From NCBI RefSeq assembly GCF_018156225.1, contig NZ_JAGTAR010000020.1, positions 1 through 64,000 on the forward strand: a stretch of 64,000 nt of DNA, in the 5' to 3' direction. Under the pieces are notes generated by a model that did not search any database, had not been told where the DNA came from, and saw only the letters and a program-made list of their open reading frames with translations. The stretch is from Carboxylicivirga sediminis (lineage in GTDB: Bacteria > Bacteroidota > Bacteroidia > Bacteroidales > Marinilabiliaceae). Below, in pieces: positions 27,434-37,077 of the stretch. A program made the position numbers and the translations under genes. Positions within the stretch are counted from its first letter, which is position 1; the number at the start of each line of letters is the position of its first letter.

Positions 27434-28173
27434 TAACTTGCCTGTTTATTGGGAGTCAGCAATTGCATGAACTGTTCAAATTCGTTTTTAACAGTGCTAA
27501 ATTCCTGTTCATTAATATTAAATTTACCAAACCATATAAACTCATACTGCCGGATGAGGCTTAAAAATGCACTTTTGATTTCAGGATCATCCACTTCGTA
27601 ATAATAGTCACGGTCTGTTTTATAGGCGTTCCATCTGATAAAGTTTTTGCGGTGTAGCTGACGTAAGCTCAGCAAAAATAATATACGTGTTGCCTCTCGG
27701 TATGCCTGATTATTGATGAATACTTTAAGCATGTTCTCCAGCTCTTCGTTTTCAATATCAGCATTGTTGAGTCCAAAATTTAAATTGGTCACTTTTGTTG
27801 AACGGGAGAAAATAAACAGCCCTTTGATAGGTATGCCCAGCAGTCTTATAACAATAAACACCACTGCAGCTACTCCTAATAGAAGAAATAGCCAACCTAT
27901 CAGGCTTAGGGTACCATCGCCAATACGAAAGAGTGACAAGAACCATTTTACAAACTTCTGCCACCAATTCAAGGCATCGGCATTAACACTGTATTGATAT
28001 TCTGGTTGTGCCCGGTAATAATCAATCGTATCCTGAGTTGGACAGCGGTAGTCAATAATACTGTTGTCCCAGGCATCAACAGGTACCACAGAGGCTATGC
28101 TATCCTGCTGAGCCGAGGTGTTGAGCCCCAGACTCCAAACAATAATTACTATCAGGTACTTAAGACTATTCAC
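27433..28173 (-). CDS. DUF4129 domain membrane protein
   Basis: The 246-residue protein has a signal peptide ending near NTSAQQ, a membrane helix at about 90-112 (LLGVAAVVFIVIRLL) and a cytoplasmic DUF4129-like tail containing REATRILFLLSLRQLHRKNFIRW. Family members occur in MoxR/transglutaminase clusters; the role is unknown. No ATG is available; GTG at 28173 is the likely start, 5 bp after the upstream gene stop. Confidence 0.82.
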   Translation of the reverse strand: MNSLKYLIVIIVWSLGLNTSAQQDSIASVVPVDAWDNSIIDYRCPTQDTIDYYRAQPEYQYSVNADALNWWQKFVKWFLSLFRIGDGTLSLIGWLFLLLGVAAVVFIVIRLLGIPIKGLFIFSRSTKVTNLNFGLNNADIENEELENMLKVFINNQAYREATRILFLLSLRQLHRKNFIRWNAYKTDRDYYYEVDDPEIKSAFLSLIRQYEFIWFGKFNINEQEFSTVKNEFEQFMQLLTPNKQAS

Positions 28174-28178
28174 TATTA

Positions 28179-29063
28179 TTACTGCTGATTGTTTTCTGTA
28201 GTCGTGCTGTCTTCTCCAATCTGGTTGATGCGATCCATAATCGTGCTCGAACCATCATTCTCATTTAGGCTAAAATATTGTATGCCTGTAACGATGTATA
28301 CAAATGCTCTGAGGTATATTCCCAGAATAATTAGCAGAACATATGAAATAACTACAAATGGAATATTGACCTGGCTCCAGTCACCCGATTGAGCAATAGT
28401 TGGTATCTTAAATTGCAAATAAAACTGAAGTGGCACACTTATTATACTACCTACAATACCCACAATCAATGAAGCGACGATGAGTACAGCAAAGGTCAGC
28501 CACCAGTGATTTTTGATCACCTGAAAACAGCGATTGAAATTCTTTGATAGTCCACCATCTTCAACGAACATGATTGGGAAAATCAGGCTTAGTATAATGG
28601 CAAAGTAAATACCCGGGATGATGAAAAATATGAAACCAGCCATAATCAGCAGGCTGATAACAAATGTATAACCTATGATTGGGAAGAAATTCCTGACAAT
28701 CTGCTGGCCCACATCCGAAGGCGAAAAATTACCTTTCCCTTTCTCATGATATACTTTCATGTACCCATAACTGGCGGCCATGATGACTATTTGCACCACA
28801 ATTGCCAGTACAATGAATATAAACAAGGGAATAAAGAATGTGAGTATGCTCATTGGATCCGGCGAATTTGTAATGGCAGAAAATTGGCCGTTAACCAGCT
28901 GCATAACCATATATACCAGTGAGGCAATCATCACTATTACCGGTATGCCTGTGTATGTAAGCATGGTTTTCATAAACAGCTTACCTTCTTGCTTGAAAAA
29001 CTCGAAGGCGGCGTTAATAACACTGCTAAAATCTCTGCGTTGTGCAAACTTAAATTCAGTCAT
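28179..29063 (-). CDS. Multi-pass membrane protein (DUF4013-like)
   Basis: The protein has about six hydrophobic segments and a short acidic C-terminal tail. The pattern VIKNHWWLTFAVLIV and the repeated helices resemble DUF4013 or related glycerophosphodiester-phosphodiesterase-membrane-type proteins; the family call is weak. ATG 29063 gives 294 residues and overlaps the SpoIIM gene stop by 8 bp; an ATG at 29087 would add eight residues. It is the second gene of the MoxR cluster. Confidence 0.72.
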   Translation of the reverse strand: MTEFKFAQRRDFSSVINAAFEFFKQEGKLFMKTMLTYTGIPVIVMIASLVYMVMQLVNGQFSAITNSPDPMSILTFFIPLFIFIVLAIVVQIVIMAASYGYMKVYHEKGKGNFSPSDVGQQIVRNFFPIIGYTFVISLLIMAGFIFFIIPGIYFAIILSLIFPIMFVEDGGLSKNFNRCFQVIKNHWWLTFAVLIVASLIVGIVGSIISVPLQFYLQFKIPTIAQSGDWSQVNIPFVVISYVLLIILGIYLRAFVYIVTGIQYFSLNENDGSSTIMDRINQIGEDSTTTENNQQ

Positions 29064-30024
29064 TTGCTTTAAATTTTTTATGTACAAGACTTGGATATAT
29101 GAAAAAGTACCAGATTATTACCAGCATTGAAGTGGCAATAATAAATATGTTCAGCCAGTTATCAATGCTGTTGTAATGGCGGGTAACAAAGCTTTCCAGA
29201 ATACCTGCGACGAAAAAGACAATGGTTATTGGAATCATCACTTTCACGCCTTTGATGGCGCCGTAGATGAAAGAATCTTTTCGAGGATAGGTTCCGGGAA
29301 ACAAGAGGTATTTGCCCAGCATTATGCCGGCTCCACCGGCCAGCACAATGGCTGATAATTCCAGTGTTCCATGTATCATGATGGTGTAGGTGGATACACC
29401 TAACAGATTTTTTTGGTAAAAAAAGGTTTGGAAAGCGCCCACCATTACCCCATTGAAAAACAGGCGATAGATGGCACCGATGGGTGTTAAAAAGCCGTAG
29501 AGGAATACTTGCCAGGCTACACTAACATTATTAAATATAATGTAGAATGCCATGGGTAATTCACCCATCTGGCCATACACAGCCATCGGATCCCCTTTTT
29601 CTATATTGTCGAGGGTCATATTGACATAGGCGTCACCCAGTATGGACCGTACAAACTCAATGTCGGCCAATGATGATGCTACACCTAACGCCCATGAGGC
29701 CATAAACACAATAAATGAGATAATAAAGTAGGGACGCGCTGAATAAAGAATTAATGGCAATTCGATTCTGAAAAATGCTGGTATCCTGTTGCCTTTTTCT
29801 CGTTTGTTTCGATATATCTCCTGATGGGTTTTTTGAGACAGGCTATTGAGGTAAGCCAATGTGTGTGAACCTGGGTAGAAGGTGCGGGCAAAAGCTAAAT
29901 CATCTGTCAGTTGAATAAACTGATCGGCCAAACTATCAGGATTAACGGCAGATGGTTTTTTAAGTTGCTGTTCAAATTTTTCCCAGCGTGCTTTGTTGCG
30001 ATTTATAAACGTAATTTCCTTCAT
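29056..30024 (-). CDS. Stage II sporulation protein M (SpoIIM)-like membrane protein
   Basis: The 322-residue protein has a cytoplasmic N-terminus and about five to six helices. It carries the SpoIIM/DUF95 motif GHxEL-like sequence IMIHGTLELSAIVLAGGAGI in the middle. In spore formers SpoIIM joins a peptidoglycan-degrading engulfment complex, but this organism shows no sign of sporulation, and the family is common in MoxR-RDD clusters. It is the first gene of the leftward run and is divergent from the RDD gene. Confidence 0.88.
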   Translation of the reverse strand: MKEITFINRNKARWEKFEQQLKKPSAVNPDSLADQFIQLTDDLAFARTFYPGSHTLAYLNSLSQKTHQEIYRNKREKGNRIPAFFRIELPLILYSARPYFIISFIVFMASWALGVASSLADIEFVRSILGDAYVNMTLDNIEKGDPMAVYGQMGELPMAFYIIFNNVSVAWQVFLYGFLTPIGAIYRLFFNGVMVGAFQTFFYQKNLLGVSTYTIMIHGTLELSAIVLAGGAGIMLGKYLLFPGTYPRKDSFIYGAIKGVKVMIPITIVFFVAGILESFVTRHYNSIDNWLNIFIIATSMLVIIWYFFIYPSLVHKKFKAND

Positions 30025-30086
30025 TGGGCAGGTCCATGAGCATTGCGAATAAATGAATTTTTCTGCACATAAAAAACTTATTTTGC

Positions 30087-30094
30087 TACTTTTG
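30087..30094 (+). promoter_or_regulatory. -7 element of the RDD gene
   Basis: TACTTTTG at 30087-30094 is a perfect TAnnTTTG match, 42 bp before the ATG at 30137. The -33 element is poor. Confidence 0.5.
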
Positions 30095-30136
30095 GTCTAC
30101 TGATTATCTATTCTTATCAATTTCGTTAGCCTTTTT

Positions 30137-30865
30137 ATGGAGAATATAAGTATTTCTACTACTCAAAATGTCAATATCGATTACCAGCTGGCCAGTGTTG
30201 GCGATCGTATTTTTGCCTATATCATTGATGGATTTATCCAATTCTTTTATTCAGTTATTATCTTTTTTGCTTTTGTTGTTGGCATGAATGTCACTGAATG
30301 GTGGATTGGTCTCTTCTTTCTGCCTGTTGTTTTTTACCATCTACTCTGCGAAGCTTTTTTAAATGGTCAGAGTTTTGGTAAGATGATGCTTAAGATACGA
30401 GCAGCAAAAATTGATGGCAGTGAGTTGCGTTTTATCGATTGTTTTCTGCGTTGGTTGTTCCGCATTGTTGATTTTAGCTTGCCAATTGGTGGAGTTTTGG
30501 TTGGGTTTCTAGCAATCATTATTGGAGGCAAGGGCCAGCGTGTTGGTGATATAGTTGCCAAAACAACGGTTTTAAAAATTGATCCCAAAGGAAGTTTAAC
30601 AGCCACAGCTTACGTTGAGGTAGAAGACGATTATCAGCCTCGGTATCCAGAGGTGAGTGTTTTGTCCGATAATGATTTACAGACGGTGAAAGAGGTTCTT
30701 AATATTGCCGCTAAAGATAATTCTTACAATAGTATAGGCGCACCACATCCGCTGGTACTTAAAACTAAGGAGGTAGTGCTTAAAAAGATGAAAATTGAAA
30801 CCAAACAACCCGCCAAAGAGTTTCTAAGTACTGTTCTCAAAGACTATAACTATTATCATCGATAA
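30137..30865 (+). CDS. RDD-family membrane protein
   Basis: The 242-residue protein has an N-terminal RDD domain with three helices: LASVGDRIFAYIIDG at about 18-32 (Arg and Asp of the name), FLNGQSFGKMMLKI and a third helix near 115-133. A soluble C-terminal tail of about 100 residues follows. RDD proteins may transport ions or small solutes, but this is not established for this member. It is divergent from SpoIIM and probably part of the same functional set. Confidence 0.9.
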   Translation: MENISISTTQNVNIDYQLASVGDRIFAYIIDGFIQFFYSVIIFFAFVVGMNVTEWWIGLFFLPVVFYHLLCEAFLNGQSFGKMMLKIRAAKIDGSELRFIDCFLRWLFRIVDFSLPIGGVLVGFLAIIIGGKGQRVGDIVAKTTVLKIDPKGSLTATAYVEVEDDYQPRYPEVSVLSDNDLQTVKEVLNIAAKDNSYNSIGAPHPLVLKTKEVVLKKMKIETKQPAKEFLSTVLKDYNYYHR

Positions 30866-30872
30866 AAGAAAG

Positions 30873-30905
30873 AAAGCGGAAATTACCAGGTAACTTCCGC
30901 TTTTT
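30873..30905. terminator. Bidirectional terminator between the RDD and zinc-peptidase genes
   Basis: A 15-bp stem with one mismatch (AAAGCGGAAATTACC / GGTAACTTCCGCTTT) and a minimal loop is followed by a T-run on the plus strand. It sits between two convergent genes. Confidence 0.75.
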
Positions 30906-30925
30906 ATTTAAGAGTAACTCGATGT

Positions 30926-31630
30926 TTAATCTCTGTTGCCTACAAATAACATGATGTAGTATAGAAGAGTGGCCAATGCTGACAGGGCTGCAACAACATA
31001 GGTGTAAGCGGCCCATTTGAGCGCATCTTTCGCTTTCTCGTGCGTGTCTTGGGTGGTGATGCCAGCAGTATTCAACCACGCAAGGGCGCGTTTACTGGCA
31101 TCAATCTCTACCGGAAGGGTGATAAATGCAAACAAAGTAAAAATGGCATAACAAGCAATAATGATCTGCAGTGCCAGATTATAACTTATCAAACCCGGCA
31201 GTGCAAATGCGCCTAAAAACAGAGCTATAAACATGAAGTTTAAAATCTTTGCACTGACATTCTGAAGCGGCACCAGTGCTGAACGAAATTCAAGGAAAGC
31301 ATAGCTATTGGCATGTTGAATGGCGTGACCTGTTTCATGGGCTGCCACAGCTGCTGCTGCCACACTACGTCCATTATATACATCCGGACTCAGGTTAACA
31401 CTTCGGTTAGCTGGATTGTAGTGGTCGCTTAATTGTCCTTGCACACAATTCACCTTAACATTCATGAGTCCGTTCTGACGCAGCATTTTTTCTGCCACTT
31501 CTTTTCCCGACATGCCAAAGTTAATTGGTATCCGCGAATACGCTTTGAATTTGCTTTTCAATCTGGAGCTGACGAACATGCTCGTAAACATGAAAAACAA
31601 GAAGATAATTAATAAAATTGGTGAAAACAT
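30926..31630 (-). CDS. Membrane zinc metallopeptidase (Zn_peptidase_2 type)
   Basis: The 234-residue protein has an N-terminal helix (about 4-22), the zincin motif HETGH at 98-102 (AAHETGHAIQHA) and two C-terminal helices (about 130-175). It matches the Zn_peptidase_2 family (YugP-like), whose substrates are unknown. It is probably an integral membrane protease. The giant sensor kinase gene lies 47 bp upstream on the same strand. Confidence 0.9.
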   Translation of the reverse strand: MFSPILLIIFLFFMFTSMFVSSRLKSKFKAYSRIPINFGMSGKEVAEKMLRQNGLMNVKVNCVQGQLSDHYNPANRSVNLSPDVYNGRSVAAAAVAAHETGHAIQHANSYAFLEFRSALVPLQNVSAKILNFMFIALFLGAFALPGLISYNLALQIIIACYAIFTLFAFITLPVEIDASKRALAWLNTAGITTQDTHEKAKDALKWAAYTYVVAALSALATLLYYIMLFVGNRD

Positions 31631-31677
31631 AATCAGTCTATTTAGGTTAACAGACTATCAAAAATGTTGCCAGATTT

Positions 31678-34600
31678 TTACTTTGGCAGTATTACATTGA
31701 AGGTGGTTCCCTCCCCAACGATGCTATTGCATTCAATGCTACCGCCAATGCTGTCGATGTAACGTTTAACTATGTATAAGCCCAAACCTGATGATGGGGC
31801 ATTGCTTTTATGGTGCGATGCGAGCTTCTTGTATTTAGTAAACAAATCAGGAATATCCTGCTCTTCAATACCTGGGCCCTGATCGCTTACACCAATAATC
31901 ACCTGTTCATCATCAGCCTTAACGGACAGCTCAATGCTTGATTCCATTGGCGAGAATTTGATGGCATTAGACAGCAGGTTCGAAATGACTTTTTCCAGGA
32001 TGGTATAATCATTGTCGATGATTTCTTCGCTGGCTAACCAATTGATGCTGATCTCCTTTTCTTCTAACGATTCGGCATATTGCGCAGCTACTTCACGCAT
32101 AAGGGCAACTATTGAAAACTTTGATTTATTAATAGCAAACTCACTGTTTTCAAGTCTCTTAATTTCAGTTACCTGGTTCACCATCTCTTTAATTTGCCAC
32201 AATGCATCAAATACATATTGCAAAGCTTCATCCTTTTCATTCTCGTCAATTTCTGCTTCGTTTTTGATACTGCTAATGAGTGACACTGAAGAGGTTATGG
32301 GGCGTTCTATTTCCTTGGTGAATAAGGATATTAAATGATTGTTTTCCTGAATCAGGCGATCCATATCGGCTTGCTGGCTTAGGATTAGCTGGTTTTGTTC
32401 AAAGGCACTCTTGTTTACCTGCTCCAGTGACTGGCGCTGTTGTTCCAGCTGGCTGAATGCCTTAGCATTTTCCAGAGCAATACTGGTATACATACTGATG
32501 TTGCGCATAAAGCTGAGGTGGTAGGCCCCGTAGGCTTTTTTGTCAGCACTTTGCACAGTTAGCACCCCAAATGGCGCACCGCTCACTTTTAAAGGTATGT
32601 ATATAATTGATTGGCTATTGATATCGCCCGGCACAGGCCTTATTTCCTGCACATAGTCTTTGTATTCATTTTCAAAGTCGTTGATAAATATTTCCTTATC
32701 ATTCACCAGACAGTGAATCGACAGTCGTTCTACGTCATCAAGAGGGAACGTGAGAAATGGCATGCGTTCGCCTTTAAGAATCACGTTGTTGAAGTCTAAT
32801 GAATTGCTTTCCTGATTGAATAAGCCCACGCCAAATAAATAGGTATCCATTACCTCGCTGGCAGCTTTGTAAACCAATGCAAAAATGTTGTCGGTTGACA
32901 GGTTGGCAGTAAGTATCTTACCTATTTCTGTCAGTTTCTCCAAATCATTTAAGGCATTAGCAATGGAGTTGGCCTGTTTCTCAATTTTTATATTTTGATT
33001 CTTGAGCTGCTCATTTTGCTTCGAGATCTCCTTTTTTTGTTCGTTAATCTCTTTGGTCTTGGCCGAAATTAAAGTCTCCAATTCAAAGCGCAAGGTCTTG
33101 GTGCGTTGCTGCCATGAGATAATAAGTGCCCCGATTAATCCCAAAATAAGCATGATAATAAGCGCACGGAAAGAGGCAGTGCGATACCACTCGGGGTGGA
33201 TACTGAAGTTGTAGATTGCTCCCTCTTCGTTCCAGATATTGCTGTTATTGGCGGCAATTACTCTAAAAGTATATTCGCCTGAAGGCAAAGAGGGATAAGC
33301 AACAGTGTTGGTATAACCTTCTATCCATTCTGTTTCAATGGGCTCCAGTCGCCAGCGATATTTTACTTTCTCAGGTACTGAATAGCAAAGGGCATCAAAC
33401 TCAAAGGAGATGTTATTATCGGAGCTTGATAATGCTAGTCTGTTGGGAATACCAAACCACGGAATGATTGAGTCGTAGGCTGTTTTATAGGTTTCGGCCA
33501 GCCAATCAGGCTGTTTATAGGATAGTTCTATATCACGAATGTAGATATTAGGCGCCAGAAAGTTGGTGCGCTTTTCCATGGGATTGTACATGATAGCACC
33601 TTTAATGGTACCAAACCAGAGGTGTCCGTCATTATCCAGCAAGTTGGCCGTTCCGTTGTTTTCTATCCCCACAAACCCATCGTATTTGTCATATTGTATA
33701 ACGCTTAGTACCTCGCCCGATGATGAGATGGATAGTTTATCAATGCCGTTTTGTGCACCTGCAAAAATATTACCTTCCTTATCGGCAATAACCGAATAAA
33801 TGTTATCACCAGAGAGTCCTTTATCCGTGTCAAACGTCATCCAGTTTTTTCCATCATAGCGGATAAGGCCATTGGTAAAAGTGGCGAACCAGATATTTCC
33901 AACCTTATCTTCGGCAGCCTGCAGAATATAGGAAGAGGGTATTTCCTGCCCTTCGGTAAACTGGGTGAATTCACCTTGCTGGTATAGTATAATGCCCCGG
34001 CTGGTAGACAGCCACAGTCTTTGCTGACTATCAGATAGCATATGAAAGATGGTATTATCCTGCATATGGGCATTGTAGGTGTTGTAAAAAGAGGCTTTAC
34101 CCTTATGACTTTTGATTAAGCCATGATTGTAAGTTGAAAAGAAAAAAGTATCATTCTGAACCACAATGTCGCTGAGTGGTAATCGTCTGCTCCAGCCATA
34201 TTTCTCGTTAACTGAGCGTGTTGATTTACCATCAAACTCCCAAAGTCCGGCAATGGTGGCCATCAGGATATTACCCGAAGGTAGCTCGTAAAACTCTTTG
34301 ATGGCCACTAAATCAGGCAGGTCCTGCTTTTTGTAGGTAGTTAGTTCTTTGTTTGTTAACGTGGAAAAACCACCTTCTCCATCGGCAAAGTAATAAGTGC
34401 CTTTGGAGTCCTGAAAAATAGCTCGAATAATATCATCGGTCAGACCATTACTACGATTAAGCGATACAAACAAGTCGCCACTGTATCTGACAAGTCCTGC
34501 TCCTAAGGTGCCCATCCAGATATTTCCTTCAGCATCCTGATGTATGTTGAACACCATATTGATAGGCAATCCGTTTTGCTTATTGAAAATGCGCCAGCCA

Positions 34601-35466
34601 CTTTTCTTACTGAATTGCATCACACCTCCATTATCCATCAAAAACCAGTAGGTGCCTTCCCTGTCCTGAAATCCTTTAAATATTTTGAAGTCTTGTGCTT
34701 CCTTGGGAACGGGGATTGTTTTATCTCCCTTGCCGTCAATGTGTATGATTAATTGTTGGGTGTCATCTGGGCCAAATAAATTCAACCAAAGATGTTTGCT
34801 TCTATCACGGAATAGTGGATACCTGATTACTTTTTGATCTTTGGCGACCAGTCCATCGTCGAAGTTACGGATAGAATCGTTATCAAAAACCAACAGCTGT
34901 CGGCTGGTAGCCATCAGAAGATTGTTATTGTCATCTGCCATGATCTTAAAGATGGTGCCGCTGTCAATAAGTTGGTCTTTATATGTTTCAGAGATATTGG
35001 TAACCTGATTATTTCGAATGCTGTATAGGCGGTGTTCACCTGATATCATGTGGACCAGGCACCAGATATTGCCATCCTGTGTTTCACAGAACTGTGCATT
35101 GTCGGTAAACAGGGTGGTGTCTGCTTCAATTACCGATTCATAATTGATGCCATTGTATCGTTGAATGCCTTTGGGTGTTGCAACCCACAGGTCGTAGTTA
35201 CGATCATGCAGAAGTCCAAGAATGATGTTATCGAACAGGCCATCTTTTTTGGTAAACACCTCAAAATTTTTGCCATTAAAGCGGCAAAGTCCTCCACCGT
35301 TTGTTCCTACCCACAAGTAGCCAAACTGGTCTTCAGCCATAGATGCAACTTCCGATTGAGGCAATCCTTCTTCCAGGGAATATTGCTTGAAATGGAAATG
35401 TTGCGCCACGCTCAACTGAGTAACCAGCCAAAATGCAAGTGAAGCTATTAATAACGCTTGTTTCAT
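31678..35466 (-). CDS. Giant Reg_prop sensor kinase with lysine at the phospho-acceptor site
   Basis: The 1262-residue protein has a signal peptide (KQALLIASLAFWLV), a propeller of Reg_prop repeats (GLPQSEVASMAEDQFGYLWV type) to about residue 650, a Y_Y_Y domain (SGEYTFRVIAAN), a membrane helix near 765-785, a coiled coil, a GAF domain, and a HisKA/HATPase_c pair. The kinase core has NLLSNAIKFSP, DQGPGIEEQD and GLGLYIVKRYID. The H-box reads FTKEIERPITS, so Lys1051 replaces the histidine (codon at 32314-32316). No receiver or AraC domain follows. An upstream ATG at 35529 would displace the signal peptide. Ligand unknown; polysaccharide sensing is typical of Reg_prop proteins. Confidence 0.9.
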   Translation of the reverse strand: MKQALLIASLAFWLVTQLSVAQHFHFKQYSLEEGLPQSEVASMAEDQFGYLWVGTNGGGLCRFNGKNFEVFTKKDGLFDNIILGLLHDRNYDLWVATPKGIQRYNGINYESVIEADTTLFTDNAQFCETQDGNIWCLVHMISGEHRLYSIRNNQVTNISETYKDQLIDSGTIFKIMADDNNNLLMATSRQLLVFDNDSIRNFDDGLVAKDQKVIRYPLFRDRSKHLWLNLFGPDDTQQLIIHIDGKGDKTIPVPKEAQDFKIFKGFQDREGTYWFLMDNGGVMQFSKKSGWRIFNKQNGLPINMVFNIHQDAEGNIWMGTLGAGLVRYSGDLFVSLNRSNGLTDDIIRAIFQDSKGTYYFADGEGGFSTLTNKELTTYKKQDLPDLVAIKEFYELPSGNILMATIAGLWEFDGKSTRSVNEKYGWSRRLPLSDIVVQNDTFFFSTYNHGLIKSHKGKASFYNTYNAHMQDNTIFHMLSDSQQRLWLSTSRGIILYQQGEFTQFTEGQEIPSSYILQAAEDKVGNIWFATFTNGLIRYDGKNWMTFDTDKGLSGDNIYSVIADKEGNIFAGAQNGIDKLSISSSGEVLSVIQYDKYDGFVGIENNGTANLLDNDGHLWFGTIKGAIMYNPMEKRTNFLAPNIYIRDIELSYKQPDWLAETYKTAYDSIIPWFGIPNRLALSSSDNNISFEFDALCYSVPEKVKYRWRLEPIETEWIEGYTNTVAYPSLPSGEYTFRVIAANNSNIWNEEGAIYNFSIHPEWYRTASFRALIIMLILGLIGALIISWQQRTKTLRFELETLISAKTKEINEQKKEISKQNEQLKNQNIKIEKQANSIANALNDLEKLTEIGKILTANLSTDNIFALVYKAASEVMDTYLFGVGLFNQESNSLDFNNVILKGERMPFLTFPLDDVERLSIHCLVNDKEIFINDFENEYKDYVQEIRPVPGDINSQSIIYIPLKVSGAPFGVLTVQSADKKAYGAYHLSFMRNISMYTSIALENAKAFSQLEQQRQSLEQVNKSAFEQNQLILSQQADMDRLIQENNHLISLFTKEIERPITSSVSLISSIKNEAEIDENEKDEALQYVFDALWQIKEMVNQVTEIKRLENSEFAINKSKFSIVALMREVAAQYAESLEEKEISINWLASEEIIDNDYTILEKVISNLLSNAIKFSPMESSIELSVKADDEQVIIGVSDQGPGIEEQDIPDLFTKYKKLASHHKSNAPSSGLGLYIVKRYIDSIGGSIECNSIVGEGTTFNVILPK

Positions 35467-35574
35467 GGGTATGCTATTACCTGATAAATATACCGTTTTA
35501 GTATTAGCATAACAAATGACTTTTGACAATTGCTTACTAATTGAAGATGAAATCTATTAGTATTTATGCCTATT

Positions 35575-37077
35575 CTAGAATCTGAAGTAGATAAAGGGCA
35601 ATAAACTGCTTTGGTGCAGCGAATAAATGGTGTATAAAGCAAGACCTGTGAGAACCGTTTTCAGCCAAAAGGGGTACTGAATAAATCTAATTTTAAGCCT
35701 GTTTCGCATTCTGTCGGGTAACCAATGTAAAGTGAAACCAGCCAAGATGAGTAAGTATGTGTAAGGCGTTGAGCTAATTATTTTTATAGCATCCGAGATG
35801 CTAAATGCATACCTGATTCTGTCAATTAGTATTTGAGCATTATCCAACGAATCAACACGAAATATGACCCATGTGGCACTTACAAAGTTGAATGTTATAA
35901 ACCAACTAAGGGCAGTAATCAGTTTTCTTTTCTTAGTAATAATCCTGTTTATTGCCCTGTTAACTATTAGTCCGATACCGTGAAGTGCTCCCCATATAAT
36001 AAATTTAAGTGCTGCTCCATGCCATAAGCCACCAATTAGCATTGTAACTAATAGATTGATTAGTGTACGTAAAGAGCCCTTGCGATTGCCACCCAAAGGG
36101 ATGTATAAATAATCGCGCAGCCAGCTCGATAAACTTATGTGCCATCGACGCCAGAAATCACTTAGGGAAGTGGCTTTATAAGGGTGGTTAAAATTCTTAG
36201 GTAATCGAAAGCCAAGTAGCAGAGCTATCCCAAGCGCAATATCGGTATAGCCCGAAAAATCACAATATATCTGCAGTGAATAGCCGTAAATTGCCAATAA
36301 AGCTTCGAATCCGGAATAGCCCAAAGGATGTTCAAATACCCGGTCAACAAAATTGACCGAAATAAAATCAGAAATGAACATTTTCTTAAATAATCCACCT
36401 GTAATCAGTAGGATAGCCCACCAGATCCATTTGTCAGATAGTATTAACTGGCGATAAATTTGCGGGATAAAATGTTTGGCTCTGACTATTGGGCCGGCAA
36501 TGAGCTGAGGGAAGAAGGATACGTAAAAGCCAAAGTCAATAATGTTTCTCACTGGTTTCAGTTCTTTCCGGTAAATATCAATGGTATAACTGATGGTTTG
36601 AAAGGTAAAGAAAGAGATACCGACTGGTAAAATTATCTGCTCAATGCTAAAGGCTGTACCAAAAAGATGATTGGCCATGGCTGCCAGGTAATCATAGACA
36701 GGTATTTCTGTATGTGTGAAATGTGCCAATGCATCTGCAAAGAAGTAGGCATATTTAAAGTAGCCAAGGATGGACAGGTTGATTATCAGGCTCACTGCTA
36801 CTAATAGTCGGCGTGCGGCTGGCTTTGATGCTCGATATAATGCAAGTCCTATTGTGTAATCAACTATTGTTGAAAGTATTAGTAATGCAAAGAAGTAGCC
36901 TCCTGTTTTAAAATAGAAAAATAAACTGGCGATAAATAAAAAAGTTATGCGTAAGGCTCTGTGATGGCTTAAAATACAACTAGCCAGCAGTGCAATGCCA
37001 TAGAACGCCCAAAAAGCTCCATGGGTAAACAAAAATAGGTCGGATTGACCAGTGAATTGTTCTAGTAACGCTCCCAT
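35575..37077 (-). CDS. MBOAT-family O-acyltransferase (AlgI-like)
   Basis: The 500-residue integral membrane protein carries the MBOAT signature FWRRWHISLSSWLRDYLYIPLGG and the catalytic histidine in GGLWHGAALKFI. AlgI-type proteins move acetyl groups across the membrane to extracellular sugars with a partner SGNH protein. The SGNH gene lies immediately upstream and overlaps it by 16 bp, so the pair probably acetylates a surface polysaccharide or peptidoglycan. The acceptor is unknown. Confidence 0.92.
   Translation of the reverse strand: MGALLEQFTGQSDLFLFTHGAFWAFYGIALLASCILSHHRALRITFLFIASLFFYFKTGGYFFALLILSTIVDYTIGLALYRASKPAARRLLVAVSLIINLSILGYFKYAYFFADALAHFTHTEIPVYDYLAAMANHLFGTAFSIEQIILPVGISFFTFQTISYTIDIYRKELKPVRNIIDFGFYVSFFPQLIAGPIVRAKHFIPQIYRQLILSDKWIWWAILLITGGLFKKMFISDFISVNFVDRVFEHPLGYSGFEALLAIYGYSLQIYCDFSGYTDIALGIALLLGFRLPKNFNHPYKATSLSDFWRRWHISLSSWLRDYLYIPLGGNRKGSLRTLINLLVTMLIGGLWHGAALKFIIWGALHGIGLIVNRAINRIITKKRKLITALSWFITFNFVSATWVIFRVDSLDNAQILIDRIRYAFSISDAIKIISSTPYTYLLILAGFTLHWLPDRMRNRLKIRFIQYPFWLKTVLTGLALYTIYSLHQSSLLPFIYFRF

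Noticed and set aside
29056-30024. Evidence for sporulation from a SpoIIM-like gene
   Set aside because: The family is common in MoxR clusters of non-sporulating bacteria and no other sporulation gene is present.
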